Shown here: one piece after another, positions 46,546 to 55,883 of the stretch
Layout of the letters: each line of letters opens with the position of its first letter
Position numbering within the stretch: position 1 is the first letter of the stretch
Assembly: GCF_003048375.1 (NCBI RefSeq)
Contig: NZ_CP021642.1
Coordinates: 1,682,527-1,746,526 of the forward strand
Origin: Campylobacter concisus
GTDB lineage: Bacteria > Campylobacterota > Campylobacteria > Campylobacterales > Campylobacteraceae
DNA length: 64,000 nucleotides
Direction: 5' to 3'
Notes under the pieces: model-generated
The model's database searches: none
What the model was told of the DNA's origin: nothing
The model's input: the letters and a program-made list of their open reading frames with translations, nothing else
Program-made: the position numbers and the translations under genes

Positions 46546-47280
46546 TTAGAAATTTAAAGTTTTACTTTTCTTGTAAATTTCCGCTCTCTCCTTTAAAAGA
46601 CCTGTTTTTAAATTTGGCAAAGCGCTAAGCTCGTCAAAAAGTCCAAAAAGTGCGTGCTGCGGCGGCAGGCTAAGGTGGGTGAGGGATTTTAGAGATAAGA
46701 TAGGCGAGTAGTCCTTGCTTTTTAGCCTAGCCACCAAGATCACAAGGCTGGTTAGCCCAGGCATCTGGCGTAAAAACTCTAGGCTTTCTATGTGGATAAA
46801 TTTAGGCGAAAGTCCGTCGCCACTGATCTCTAAGCTCTTTAAATTTTGCAAATTTGAAAGCGCAGAGTAGTCACTTATCTTTTGAAAATTCTCCACCGCA
46901 AGGCTTTCAAGCCCAGTAAGTGTCGCGATCGGTGCGATGCTATTTACACTAGCACCAGAGCCGATAAAAAGGCTCTTTAGACTAGAAAGACTTGCTAGCG
47001 CATCAAGGCTCTCATACGAGCCCCATTTGATATGAAGGCTCTTTAAATTTCTTTGGCAGCACACCGCGTCAAAGAGCTCTTGAGGCATTTTGGTGCAAAA
47101 GCTAAGCTCGTCAAATGCGTCCTGCTCGCTTCTTAAAAAGTCGCACCACTCATCAAGCACCGCTCTTTTTTGCTTGGCGGTTTTATACTGCGGCGTGAAG
47201 CTATCTCCTAGCTGCGTGCAGTTTATCACAAGGCTCTTTTGCCCTTTATACTGGCTAACTTCTATGATGGTTTCAGGCAT
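46546..47280 (-). CDS. Leucine-rich-repeat-like protein of unknown function
   Basis: A 244-residue cytoplasmic protein with several irregular leucine-rich repeats (about 75-215, for example LKSLFIGSGA, LESLAVENFQ, LKSLEISGD and LTHLSLPP). No catalytic domain or signal peptide is seen. The last codons (KTLNF-stop) are encoded by the same AGAAATTTAAAGTTTT word that begins element B, so its 3' end overlaps the repeat array. The LRR surface suggests protein binding. Confidence 0.72.
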   Translation of the reverse strand: MPETIIEVSQYKGQKSLVINCTQLGDSFTPQYKTAKQKRAVLDEWCDFLRSEQDAFDELSFCTKMPQELFDAVCCQRNLKSLHIKWGSYESLDALASLSSLKSLFIGSGASVNSIAPIATLTGLESLAVENFQKISDYSALSNLQNLKSLEISGDGLSPKFIHIESLEFLRQMPGLTSLVILVARLKSKDYSPILSLKSLTHLSLPPQHALFGLFDELSALPNLKTGLLKERAEIYKKSKTLNF

Positions 47281-47339
47281 TTAAGGTCCAAATTTATAAG
47301 CCAAATTTAGGCTCAAAAGCTCAAATTTGGCTAGAAATT

Positions 47340-49454
47340 TTAATTTTCAGAGATAAGTGTCTTTTTCTTGCACTTTGTACACTCTATAAATGTGCCTTTT
47401 TTAAGCTCTTTTTTGATCATATCGCTACCGCATTCATCGCATTTTTGTGCGACTGGCTCGTAGTTTGAGATGAAGTCGCATTTTGGATAGTTGGCACATC
47501 CATAAAATTTACCGCGCCTGCTAAATCTCTCAACGATCTCGCCGCCACATTTTGGACATGGCACGTCAAGTTTTTTGAGCTCGCGTTTTGGCTTAGCTGC
47601 CGTTGCAGTGCCAGTTTCTGCGCTCTTTTCATTATCTTTTGCGACGTTTCTTGAGTATTTGCATTTTGGGAAATTTGAGCAAGCGATAAACTCGCCATAT
47701 CTGCCCTTTCTAAGCACTAGCTCGCTTCCACACTCTGGGCATTTCTCGCCGATCGGAGTGGCTGTTTTTAGGCTTTTTATGCCAGTTTTGCCAGCGCTTA
47801 TTTTTTCCATAAATGGATAGTAAAAGTCGCTTAGCACCTTTTGCCAGTCAGCCTTGTCAAGTGCGATCTCATCGAGCTTTTCTTCAAGATGCGAGGTAAA
47901 TTCGCTATCGACGATGTTGCTAAAGTGCTCCTCCAAAACGCCTATCATGCTAAATGCGATCTCGTTTGGTATGAGCTGCTTTTTCTCGATCCTTACGTAG
48001 TCTCTTGATGTTAGCAGCGAGATGGTCGGTGCGTATGTGCTTGGGCGGCCGATGCCTAGGCTCTCTAGCTTTTTAACAAGGCCAGCTTCAGAGTATCTGG
48101 CTGGTGGCTCGGTGAAGTTTTGCGTGCTTTTTATGCTTTGCAAGCTCATCTCGTCGCCCTTTTTTAAGTTTGGCAAAATTTTATCCTTATCAAGCTCGCC
48201 ATAAACCTTGTAAAAGCCGTCAAATAGCACTTTTCTGCCACTTATCTTAAACTCGCCTTTTTCGCTTGCTACATAGACGTTTTGCGTTTGGCTCACACAT
48301 GCGCTCATTTGGCAGGCTAAAAATCTATTGTAGATGAGTGTGTAGAGTTTGAGCGCGTCTTTTTCTAAAAATTTAGCGGCGATTTGTGGTGTGAAGTTTA
48401 AATTTGTAGGGCGAATCGCTTCGTGGGCTTCTTGCGCGCCTTTTGAGCTTGTCGTGTAGCTTATCGCTTTGGCTGGCAGATACTCTTTGCCATAGTTTTG
48501 CAGGATATGCTCTCTAGCGGCTGCGACGGCCTCTTTGGCTAAATTTAAGCTGTCCGTTCTCATGTAAGTGATCGCACCCATGAAGCCCTCGTTTGTTTGC
48601 ACGCCCTCATAGAGGCTTTGCGCGATCATCATTGTCTTTTTAGGGCTAAAGCCAAGGCGGTTGCTCGCACTTTGCTGAAGTGTTGAGGTCATAAATGGCG
48701 GGCTTGGCTGGATCTTTCTATCCTTGCTCTCGATCTCACGGACGCTAAATTTCTCATTTTGTAAATTTTCAATGATGTATTTTGCGCGGTCTGGATTTTG
48801 GATGGTTAGCTTTTCGATCTTTTGATTTTCAAATTTAACTAGCTCGGCGTCTAGATCTTTTTTAAAAACGGTGTCAATGGTGTAGTATTCGACTGGTTTA
48901 AACGCCTGGATTTCACGCTCGCGGTCAACTATTATCTTTAGCGCTGCACTTTGCACACGTCCAGCGCTTAAGCCTTTTTGTATCTTTAAATTTAAAAGTG
49001 GGCTTAGCTTGTAGCCAACAATGCGGTCAAGTAAGCGCCTTGTTTGCTGGGCATTGACGCTGTTCATATCGACGTGTCTTGGGCTTTTTAGAGCGTTTTG
49101 TATGGCGCTTTTGGTGATCTCGTGAAAGACGATGCGAGGCAGACTTGTTGGCTCTTTGCCGATGGCATTTGCGATGTGAAATGCGATCGCCTCACCCTCT
49201 CTATCCTCATCGGTCGCGAGATAAATTTCATCTGCACCCTTAGCAAGCTCTTTTATCTCTTTTACGATGGCGGAGTGATCGCTGCTGATGCGATACTCTG
49301 GGGTAAATTTATCATCCTCTATCTTGATGCCAAAGCTCGTTTTTGGCAGGTCTCTGATGTGGCCTTTTGAGGCGATGACGTTGTAGCTTTTGTCTAAGAA
49401 ATTTTTGATAGTCTTTGCTTTTGCGGGAGATTCCACGATGATTAAGCTTTTCAT
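47340..49454 (-). CDS. topA: DNA topoisomerase I
   Basis: A 704-residue type IA topoisomerase that relaxes negative supercoils. The Toprim start is SLIIVESPAKAKTIKNFL, DEDREGEAIAFHIA is its acidic motif, and the active-site tyrosine is in ITYMRTDS. Three C-terminal zinc ribbons follow (CPECGSELVLRKGRYGEF..CKY, CPKCGGEIVERFSRRGKF..C and CDECGSD..CTKC). All parts are intact. Confidence 0.97.
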   Translation of the reverse strand: MKSLIIVESPAKAKTIKNFLDKSYNVIASKGHIRDLPKTSFGIKIEDDKFTPEYRISSDHSAIVKEIKELAKGADEIYLATDEDREGEAIAFHIANAIGKEPTSLPRIVFHEITKSAIQNALKSPRHVDMNSVNAQQTRRLLDRIVGYKLSPLLNLKIQKGLSAGRVQSAALKIIVDREREIQAFKPVEYYTIDTVFKKDLDAELVKFENQKIEKLTIQNPDRAKYIIENLQNEKFSVREIESKDRKIQPSPPFMTSTLQQSASNRLGFSPKKTMMIAQSLYEGVQTNEGFMGAITYMRTDSLNLAKEAVAAAREHILQNYGKEYLPAKAISYTTSSKGAQEAHEAIRPTNLNFTPQIAAKFLEKDALKLYTLIYNRFLACQMSACVSQTQNVYVASEKGEFKISGRKVLFDGFYKVYGELDKDKILPNLKKGDEMSLQSIKSTQNFTEPPARYSEAGLVKKLESLGIGRPSTYAPTISLLTSRDYVRIEKKQLIPNEIAFSMIGVLEEHFSNIVDSEFTSHLEEKLDEIALDKADWQKVLSDFYYPFMEKISAGKTGIKSLKTATPIGEKCPECGSELVLRKGRYGEFIACSNFPKCKYSRNVAKDNEKSAETGTATAAKPKRELKKLDVPCPKCGGEIVERFSRRGKFYGCANYPKCDFISNYEPVAQKCDECGSDMIKKELKKGTFIECTKCKKKTLISEN

Positions 49455-49578
49455 TTATATATAGCCTTTAAATTTTTTGGCGTAATTGTAGCAGAAATAA
49501 TTTTTTAGAGTGTAACATGTGAAAAATTTTTAGGTGAACGCGATTTTTGTTTTTTATAAAAAATTTTATACATAGCTC

Positions 49579-49605
49579 TAAACTTTTTTAAAAACCGATC
49601 GATAT
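49579..49605 (+). promoter_or_regulatory. Sigma-28 type flagellar promoter for the flagellin gene
   Basis: TAAA (49579-49582) and CGATAT (49600-49605) resemble the FliA-dependent promoter of Campylobacter flaA. The 17-base spacing is slightly long; a second CGAT at 49596 would give 13. A ribosome site (AAAAGGA) follows near the ATG. Confidence 0.6.
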
Positions 49606-49654
49606 AGTTTTCGTGCGACATGAAGTCGTAACTTAAAACATAAAAGGATTTACA

Positions 49655-51160
49655 ATGAGTTTTCGTATTAACACAAACGTAAACGCACTTAACACACACG
49701 CTAACGCAGTTAGCAACAACGTTGACCTATCTAAGTCACTTAACAAACTTAGTTCTGGTCTTAGAATTCAAACAGCTGCAGATGACGCTTCAGGTCTATC
49801 TATCGCAGATAGCTTAAGAAGCCAAGCTTCAGCTCTAGGTCAAGCTATTGCAAATGGTAATGATGCTATTGGTATCATTCAAGTTGCCGACAAAGCTATG
49901 GACGAGCAGCTAAAAATTCTTGATACTATCAAGACTAAAGCTACTCAATCAGCTCAAGACGGCCAAACAACTCAATCACGCCAAGCATTGCAAGCTGATA
50001 TCGTTCGTCTAATGGAGGAGCTTGACAATATCGGTAACACTACTTCATTTAACGGTCAGCAACTACTAAACGGAACATTTACAAACAAAGAGTTCCAAAT
50101 AGGCGCTTACTCAAACCAAACTGTTAAAGCAAGTATTGGTGCGACTACATCTGATAAGATCGGTCTTACACGTTTTGAGAGTTCAAAACTACTTACTGCT
50201 ATGGGTGAAGTAAAACTTAAATTCTTAAACGTTGATGGCGTAAACGATGTAGGTGTTACATCTGCTGTTGTTTCAACTGGTATCGGTAAAGGCCTTGGTG
50301 CACTAGCAGAAAATATCAACAAAGTTGCTGATAAAACTGGTGTTAGAGCAACAGCTGATGTTACTTGGAGAGCAAGTGCCTCTATCGCTGGTGGTCAAAT
50401 CAAGTCTTTAACAATAAATGGTGTTAAAATAGGTGACTTAGAAGTTCAAAAAAATGATGCTAATGGCGCACTAGTAAATGCTATCAATGCCGTAAAAGAT
50501 CAAACAGGCGTTGAAGCTTCAGTTGATGCTGAAAGCGGCAAAATGGTCTTAACAAGCCGTGATGGTCGTGCTATTGTTGCAACTGGAAAAGATATCTCAA
50601 AAGGTCTTGGTAGTAAAGGTGTAGCTGGCAAAGGCACAGCTATTAGTGGCTTTGTTGGAAGACTAAACCTAGTTCGCCTTGATGGTAGAGATATCAAGCT
50701 AGATGCTGGCGGCGTTGCAAAACTATCAGTAGCATTCTCAGCAAATGGTGGCGCTCAACAATCTATCTCTTTAAGAGATGTAAGAGGCCAAATAAAAGGT
50801 GAATTGGCAACAGCTATGGGCTTCCAAAGAATGAGTGGAGCTTTAACAGTAAATCAATCTGCAGGTGTTATGACACTTCGCGGTGCGATGGCTGTTATGA
50901 GTATCGCTGAGTCAGCTCAAAAAACACTTGATCAAGTTCGTTCAGACCTTGGTTCAGTTCAAAACCAACTTCAAGCTACAGTTAATAACATAACTGTAAC
51001 TCAAGTTAACGTAAAATCAGCAGAATCACAAATCAGGGACGTAGATTTTGCTAGCGAGTCTGCAACATTCTCAAAACATAACATCCTAGCTCAATCAGGT
51101 GCTTATGCTATGAGTCAAGCAAACAGCGTTCAACAAAACGTAATGAAGCTACTACAATAG
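49655..51160 (+). CDS. flaA: Flagellin
   Basis: A 501-residue flagellin. The D0/D1 N terminus ([45 protein letters not shown]) and C terminus (about 410-501, ending [11 protein letters not shown]) are conserved, and a variable exposed middle (about 175-400) lies between. Flagellins of this genus are glycosylated with pseudaminic acid on Ser/Thr of the middle part, and the enzymes lie just downstream on the other strand. It is smaller than the C. jejuni protein (about 572). Confidence 0.96.
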   Translation: MSFRINTNVNALNTHANAVSNNVDLSKSLNKLSSGLRIQTAADDASGLSIADSLRSQASALGQAIANGNDAIGIIQVADKAMDEQLKILDTIKTKATQSAQDGQTTQSRQALQADIVRLMEELDNIGNTTSFNGQQLLNGTFTNKEFQIGAYSNQTVKASIGATTSDKIGLTRFESSKLLTAMGEVKLKFLNVDGVNDVGVTSAVVSTGIGKGLGALAENINKVADKTGVRATADVTWRASASIAGGQIKSLTINGVKIGDLEVQKNDANGALVNAINAVKDQTGVEASVDAESGKMVLTSRDGRAIVATGKDISKGLGSKGVAGKGTAISGFVGRLNLVRLDGRDIKLDAGGVAKLSVAFSANGGAQQSISLRDVRGQIKGELATAMGFQRMSGALTVNQSAGVMTLRGAMAVMSIAESAQKTLDQVRSDLGSVQNQLQATVNNITVTQVNVKSAESQIRDVDFASESATFSKHNILAQSGAYAMSQANSVQQNVMKLLQ

Positions 51161-51183
51161 TAGGAGTTGAGTGAAGTTTCCTT

Positions 51184-51210
51184 GAAAACGTAATGAAACT
51201 TCTACAATAA
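51184..51210 (+). pseudogene. Second flagellin 3' tail remnant
   Basis: This 27-base stretch reads ENVMKLLQ-stop, repeating the last codons of the flagellin gene 50 bases upstream (23 of 27 bases identical). The rest of the second gene is missing. It fits a former tandem flagellin pair that was collapsed by recombination, leaving only its end. Confidence 0.6.
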
Positions 51211-51237
51211 CGTAGCTAGTTAAATTAAGTTTTAAAT

Positions 51238-51264
51238 AGGGCTTTGTTGCAGTAGCAAAGCCCT
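51238..51264 (+). terminator. First terminator after flagellin
   Basis: AGGGCTTTG and CAAAGCCCT pair perfectly over nine bases around a nine-base loop. It lacks a good T-run and may work together with the next hairpin. Confidence 0.65.
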
Positions 51265-51300
51265 AATGTGTTAATGCTTTTACAATACGCAAACCCCCAG

Positions 51301-51325
51301 CCCCAAAGCTAGTCTTTGGGGTTTT
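51301..51325 (+). terminator. Second terminator after flagellin
   Basis: CCCCAAAG and CTTTGGGG pair perfectly with a five-base loop, followed by TTTT. A strong intrinsic terminator. Confidence 0.82.
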
Positions 51326-51444
51326 CTAATTCAAAAAAATAAAAAGTTAAAATTACAGTTGTTGTTTTTAATTGGCTTCTTAAAGGGTTTGTATCTTTAA
51401 ATTTAAATATTAATAACATTTGTAGAAGCAAATAAATTTGATAG

Positions 51445-51476
51445 AAATTTGCAAGTAAAAATTTACTTGCAAATTT
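51445..51476 (-). terminator. Terminator of the pse-maf operon
   Basis: Fifteen-base arms AAATTTGCAAGTAAA and TTTACTTGCAAATTT pair perfectly with a two-base loop, 3 bases past the maf stop codon. Confidence 0.75.
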
Positions 51477-51478
51477 AT

Positions 51479-53536
51479 CTATATACTTAGTTTGAAATTC
51501 TCTTTTGCGTTTCCTATCTCATTTTTAGTTATTAGCTTTCTCTTTTTTAGCTCAGCAACAAGTGGCTTTGAAGCTTTTTTGGTTACTTCTATATCAGCAT
51601 TGAGCCCGCCCGCTGCAGAGAACATCCAGTACTTGTGCATCTCGACCCACTCGAGTAGTTTATTTACTTTTTGAATCTTAGTATCACTAGGAGCTACTGA
51701 AATTTTAGCAAGCTCAAGCTCTTGATAATAAACTGAAATTTGTATGACATTTTCTATATATTTTTGATAACTTTTTTTTGCAATTGTATCTTTGAGCCTA
51801 TCTATTTTTTTAGTTATTTTAAGAAGCTCATTAAAATGCTTTTCGGTTATTTTATTTTCATTGTTTAGTTTGAGTAGCTTATCTATGCTAGGCACTACGT
51901 CTAAAAAGACTTTTTCTATTTGATGCTTGACTTGGCTTTGGATTTTTACCTTTGTCTTTATTACTTCATAGGCTTTTAGTAAATTTTTATTTATAGTCGT
52001 TTCACTATCTTTTCTGATGTTAGGTAGCGTCTTTACCTTTTTGCCTTTGCAAAGCTCTTCCATAACATCTAAAAATGGTCTTTCTGTGGTTCCTTCTATT
52101 CTAGCACCGCCTTCTGTGCAATTATAAGACTTAATGCTTTCCAAACTTGATTGGGCGATATCATTTTCAAACTGATTTTTGAATAATGTCCAGACATATG
52201 TTGTTCTAACCTCTCCAACTCCTCCATAAGCCTTAACATATAAATTCTCATCAGCTCGCGCAAAAGCATGTCCTTTTGCATGGCTTGCACCATCTTTTCC
52301 AAAAGCCAAGTCTTGTCCTATAAAAACAATGTTTTTGTGACCTAAAACATAAGCTAGCTGATAAGCCATATTGGCACAACTATGTCCAATGCCCAAATAT
52401 CCATATCTTTTTATACCAAACATTTGTTCTTCTTGTTGAGGTCTCATGGTTAAAACTAGCCTTCTTGGTAGGATATTTTTTATAGTTTGTTTGTGTGTAA
52501 CAGAAGCCACAACAAAATATATATCTTTATCAATATTTGGATGCACTTTCTCAAAAAAAGTTGAAGTCGGCAATACTCTTTCCATAGATATTACATAATC
52601 CGGAGCAATATCATGCTTTGCAAGGATTGGGTAAGAAGCATCAACACTTATAATAGTAGCGTATGGTGCAAATTCTTTAAGCGTTTTAAGCTGTTTATCA
52701 AGACTCGGGCCAGTTGAGACTATAATAGCTGTATCCATAAGACCATATCTTTTTTTAACAAGGCTAGTATAGCAGTAATTTTTAATCATAGATGCTAAAT
52801 TTTCACAGTTTTGCCTTGTGCCAAGCAAAAGATCATCAATACTATTGCCATGAGACACTACTATCTGAGAAAATGCTCTTGTAATCTCTTTATTTATCCT
52901 TATATAATCTTCTTCATATTGATCATAAAAAGGCGCATGAACCTTGAGATCGTAAGTCTTGGCATACGAATTTAGCTTAGCTTCTGTCACTAGGTAATAA
53001 AAATGCGTATATGTTGCAAATTTTGAGTAAAAAAGTATTATCTGTCCGCTTGCTAGCTCATTTGAAAGATCAACGACATTTAAAACAAGATATATAATTT
53101 CGATCTCTGGTTCTATAACTACGATTTTTTGATGAGTTTCATTTTTTGCTAATGCTTTATAAAGTATGCCATTGCCCAGACCATAAAAAAATAACATCGG
53201 ATAACGCTTATAGCCCTTCTCTATGTCTTCAAGTAGTTTTAGTATATCAGTATCTGGATTATCATATATATATTTAAAAGTATGTTTGTTTATTAAATTT
53301 ATATCAATAGGGTCTTTTCCTATAAAGATTTCGTAATCTTTATTGCCAACAATAGACCAAAGCCTAGCAGCTAAAATTTCATCTTGCTGAAAAAGTGCTT
53401 GAAGATTTTTTTGAAAGATTAGATTTTCTATATTTGTTATATTACTTTCAAGTACTTTTCGCTTTGAATTATCTGTTTTTTTATTTTTAGATACCTCAAG
53501 GTCATCTAGTTTATAAACTTTGTTTTCATCACTCAT
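51479..53536 (-). CDS. Motility accessory factor (Maf-type flagellin glycosyltransferase)
   Basis: A 685-residue protein of the Maf family (DUF115/MAF_flag10). The central domain (about 210-470) has the conserved AIIVSTGPSLDKQLKTLKE, the DYVISMERVLPTSTF and the FIGQDLAFGKDGASHAKGHA segments, of the MptE-like glycosyltransferase fold. Maf proteins transfer pseudaminic acid from CMP to flagellin Ser/Thr. It is the last gene of the pse cluster and overlaps pseI by four bases, so sugar production and transfer are co-expressed. Confidence 0.9.
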   Translation of the reverse strand: MSDENKVYKLDDLEVSKNKKTDNSKRKVLESNITNIENLIFQKNLQALFQQDEILAARLWSIVGNKDYEIFIGKDPIDINLINKHTFKYIYDNPDTDILKLLEDIEKGYKRYPMLFFYGLGNGILYKALAKNETHQKIVVIEPEIEIIYLVLNVVDLSNELASGQIILFYSKFATYTHFYYLVTEAKLNSYAKTYDLKVHAPFYDQYEEDYIRINKEITRAFSQIVVSHGNSIDDLLLGTRQNCENLASMIKNYCYTSLVKKRYGLMDTAIIVSTGPSLDKQLKTLKEFAPYATIISVDASYPILAKHDIAPDYVISMERVLPTSTFFEKVHPNIDKDIYFVVASVTHKQTIKNILPRRLVLTMRPQQEEQMFGIKRYGYLGIGHSCANMAYQLAYVLGHKNIVFIGQDLAFGKDGASHAKGHAFARADENLYVKAYGGVGEVRTTYVWTLFKNQFENDIAQSSLESIKSYNCTEGGARIEGTTERPFLDVMEELCKGKKVKTLPNIRKDSETTINKNLLKAYEVIKTKVKIQSQVKHQIEKVFLDVVPSIDKLLKLNNENKITEKHFNELLKITKKIDRLKDTIAKKSYQKYIENVIQISVYYQELELAKISVAPSDTKIQKVNKLLEWVEMHKYWMFSAAGGLNADIEVTKKASKPLVAELKKRKLITKNEIGNAKENFKLSI

Positions 53537-54564
53537 ATCAGATCCTCCTTTGTTATCCTCTCGCTAAATTTTATATCTCTTTTTGCTTTTTTGCCGATCA
53601 GCTCTTTTAGAAATTTAGGGTGCAAGCCATATCCTGGGCGCACGCTCCTTATATTTTGCTCGCTAAAAATTTCACCTTTTTTTATATCTGCACTTGCATA
53701 AAGTGAGCGTGAAAATCTCCTGTTTAAAACCGCTTTTTCATCTAGCTCGTAGTTTATTTTGCCTAAAAGCTCCTCGGCCTCTCTAACGCACTTTGTCATA
53801 AGAGCAAATTCGCTCTCATCAAGGCTAAATGCGCTATCAACGCTTTTTACGCTTTTATCAAGTATAAAATGTTTTTCAATTATCCTAGCTCCAAGACTAA
53901 CCGCCACAACTGGGGCTGTCACACCTAAAGTGTGATCTGAAAAGCCAACCTCAACGCCAAATTTCTCTCTCATATCTGCAATGGTTTGCAAATTCATACC
54001 ATTTAGCGGCGCTGGATAGCTTGAGGTGCATTTTAAAAGGGCGATGTCGCTATTGCCTGCATTTTTGCAAATTTGCACCACATCTCTTATCTCTTCTTCG
54101 TAGGCTATGCCAGTTGAGATGATGATGGGCTTGCCTTTTTTGGCTACAAACTCTACAAAATCATAATCCGTCACTTCAAAGCTTGCGATCTTATAAGCTG
54201 GCGGGTTAAACTGCTCTAAGAAGTTGGCATCATCCTTGCAAAATGGGCTTGAAAAGCAGACAAGCCCCTCCTCTTTTGCCACTTTAAAAAGCTCAGCATG
54301 CCACTCTTTTGGCGTTAGTGCCTCTTGGTAAAGCTCGTAAAAATTTCGCCCGTCCCAAAGTCCGCCCTTTATGACAAAGTCATCTAGGTGCGAATTTAGA
54401 GTCAAACTATCAGGTGTATATGTCTGAAGCTTTATCGCGTCAGCTCCAGCGCGCTTGGCCGCCTTTATCGTATCTACCGCCGTTTTTAGGCTACCGCTGT
54501 GATTAGCAGAGAGCTCTGCTATTATAAAGACCTTTTTGTCTGTATCAAAATTTCCTATTTTCAT
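53533..54564 (-). CDS. pseI: Pseudaminic acid synthase
   Basis: A 343-residue NeuB-family enzyme that condenses 6-deoxy-AltdiNAc with phosphoenolpyruvate. The TIM barrel (about 1-270) has AELSANHSGSLKTAVDTIKAAKRAGADAIKLQTY split over the substrate site, GFSDHTLGVTAPVVAVSLGARIIEKHF and the KSVDSAFSLD loop; a SAF (antifreeze-like) domain closes the C terminus. Its position after pseH and the complete Pse gene set argue for PseI rather than sialic acid synthase. Confidence 0.9.
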   Translation of the reverse strand: MKIGNFDTDKKVFIIAELSANHSGSLKTAVDTIKAAKRAGADAIKLQTYTPDSLTLNSHLDDFVIKGGLWDGRNFYELYQEALTPKEWHAELFKVAKEEGLVCFSSPFCKDDANFLEQFNPPAYKIASFEVTDYDFVEFVAKKGKPIIISTGIAYEEEIRDVVQICKNAGNSDIALLKCTSSYPAPLNGMNLQTIADMREKFGVEVGFSDHTLGVTAPVVAVSLGARIIEKHFILDKSVKSVDSAFSLDESEFALMTKCVREAEELLGKINYELDEKAVLNRRFSRSLYASADIKKGEIFSEQNIRSVRPGYGLHPKFLKELIGKKAKRDIKFSERITKEDLI

Positions 54565-54567
54565 CCA

Positions 54568-55026
54568 CTAGTCCGTTTCATTTTTAAGCTCAAGATAGCT
54601 AAATTCATCATCTTTTGCGTAAATTTTAAAGCCAAAATTTTCATAAAGTGCAAGCGCTTTTTCGTTGTTATTATAAGCTTTTGCCTTTAGCGAGCCAACT
54701 TTTAATGTAAAAAACGCGTACTCTTTTATGAGATCAAGCAGCTTTTTACCCGCTCCTTTTAGCTCTGGGTTTTTATAAACGCCAAATTCACAACTCTCTT
54801 TCGTGATATCGACAAAGCTCACCACTCCGATAAATTCACCCTCATCTTTTACTAAAAAATAGATCTTATCTTGAATGCTCTTTAATCTCTCTAAAAAAGC
54901 AAAATGCTCCTCTTTGCCAACGCTTTTGTTTTTCATAAATTTGGCTATACGCTCGTCGTTTCGCCACTTTAAGACCATCAGTTTTTGCTCGCCACTAAGC
55001 GAGGTAAAATTTATAAGCTCAAGCAA
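54568..55026 (-). CDS. pseH: UDP-4-amino-sugar N-acetyltransferase
   Basis: A 152-residue GNAT enzyme that acetylates the 4-amino group of UDP-4-amino-4,6-dideoxy-AltNAc. The family GNAT core is VSFVDITKESCEFGVYKNPELKGAGKKLLDLI, and NEKALALYENFGFKI is close to the acetyl-CoA site. It begins with a TTG that lies seven bases after GGGGAG and overlaps pseG by 16 bases. It is specific to the pseudaminic acid route in this context. Confidence 0.88.
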   Translation of the reverse strand: MLELINFTSLSGEQKLMVLKWRNDERIAKFMKNKSVGKEEHFAFLERLKSIQDKIYFLVKDEGEFIGVVSFVDITKESCEFGVYKNPELKGAGKKLLDLIKEYAFFTLKVGSLKAKAYNNNEKALALYENFGFKIYAKDDEFSYLELKNETD

Positions 55027-55859
55027 ATTTCATCTCCCCAGTAAGCTTCATACCCATTTTCTTTGAGCCAAGCAAAGATCTCTTTTTGATTGTCTGCTAC
55101 GCAAATGGCTTTAAATTTAGCTCCTAAAACATAAGCTTCATTTACAAGCGAGCTTGCTGTTATGATGAGCATTTTGGCTTCGTTCATGAGCTTTGCTACA
55201 TTTTTACTATCTACAAAAAGGCTAAAATTTTCGTTTTTACTAGATATCTCTTTTAGAACGCTTAAGTTTTTATTTCCGCTAGTTGTTATGACGGCTGTTT
55301 TTAGCCCTTTTAAGAGCAATTTTTCTGAAATTTTAGCGCTTAGCCCTGAGATATCAGTGCCTCCAAGAATGATAGCATAGTCGTAAATTTTCTCCCTTTT
55401 TACCTGCGCTTCTTCATAAAACTCATCTCTAACTAGCAAAAACTCGCTCCCGCAAAATACCTCACAGCTTTTTTCTACCAGCCCCTCGTATCTTGCCTTT
55501 TTCGCATATAAATTTACGTTTAAAATGTAGTCTGTAAAATGTTTCTCGTAAGTGTCGTCAAATGATAAAATTTTAATGCCAGTTTTTTCTTTTATAGCTC
55601 TTTCATCTTCAAAGCTAAAGCCGTAGTGATCGATAATGAGAAGCTCAAATTTATTATCTTTTATAAGTTCACAAAGCTCATCTATCTCGCCACTTGTTAA
55701 GCTAAATTTAGTGTAGCTTATCTCATCAAAAATGTCACCTTCAAGCCTTAAAGATGCAAATGAGATGTTATTAAATTTTTTAGCAAGCAAAAGGTCTCGC
55801 CTGATGTGCCCATGGCCTATCTTGCTGCTACTATCAGCGCGAACGAGCGTTTTTAGCAA
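55011..55859 (-). CDS. pseG: UDP-2,4-diacetamido-2,4,6-trideoxy-altropyranose hydrolase
   Basis: A 282-residue enzyme that cleaves UDP from the diacetamido-altrose intermediate, with a GT-B-like fold. Signatures are RADSSSKIGHGHIRRDLLLAKKF, LIIDHYGFSFEDE and IILGGTDISGL. No ATG is near the family start; a TTG at 55859, six bases after AAAGGA, gives the expected MLKTLVRADSSS. A longer frame to a TTG at 55883 has no ribosome site. It overlaps pseH at its 3' end. Confidence 0.86.
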   Translation of the reverse strand: MLKTLVRADSSSKIGHGHIRRDLLLAKKFNNISFASLRLEGDIFDEISYTKFSLTSGEIDELCELIKDNKFELLIIDHYGFSFEDERAIKEKTGIKILSFDDTYEKHFTDYILNVNLYAKKARYEGLVEKSCEVFCGSEFLLVRDEFYEEAQVKREKIYDYAIILGGTDISGLSAKISEKLLLKGLKTAVITTSGNKNLSVLKEISSKNENFSLFVDSKNVAKLMNEAKMLIITASSLVNEAYVLGAKFKAICVADNQKEIFAWLKENGYEAYWGDEICLSL

Positions 55860-55883
55860 GGGGAGTCCTTTAAATTCTTTCAA

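Noticed and set aside
44147-46560. CRISPR-like or insertion-sequence array
   Set aside because: Repeat units are over 100 bases, not identical, with no regular spacers, no transposase and no target-site duplications. They behave as structured intergenic elements.
53533-54564. Sialic acid synthase (NeuB)
   Set aside because: All other steps of the pseudaminic acid route are adjacent, and no NeuC-like epimerase or sialyltransferase is nearby.
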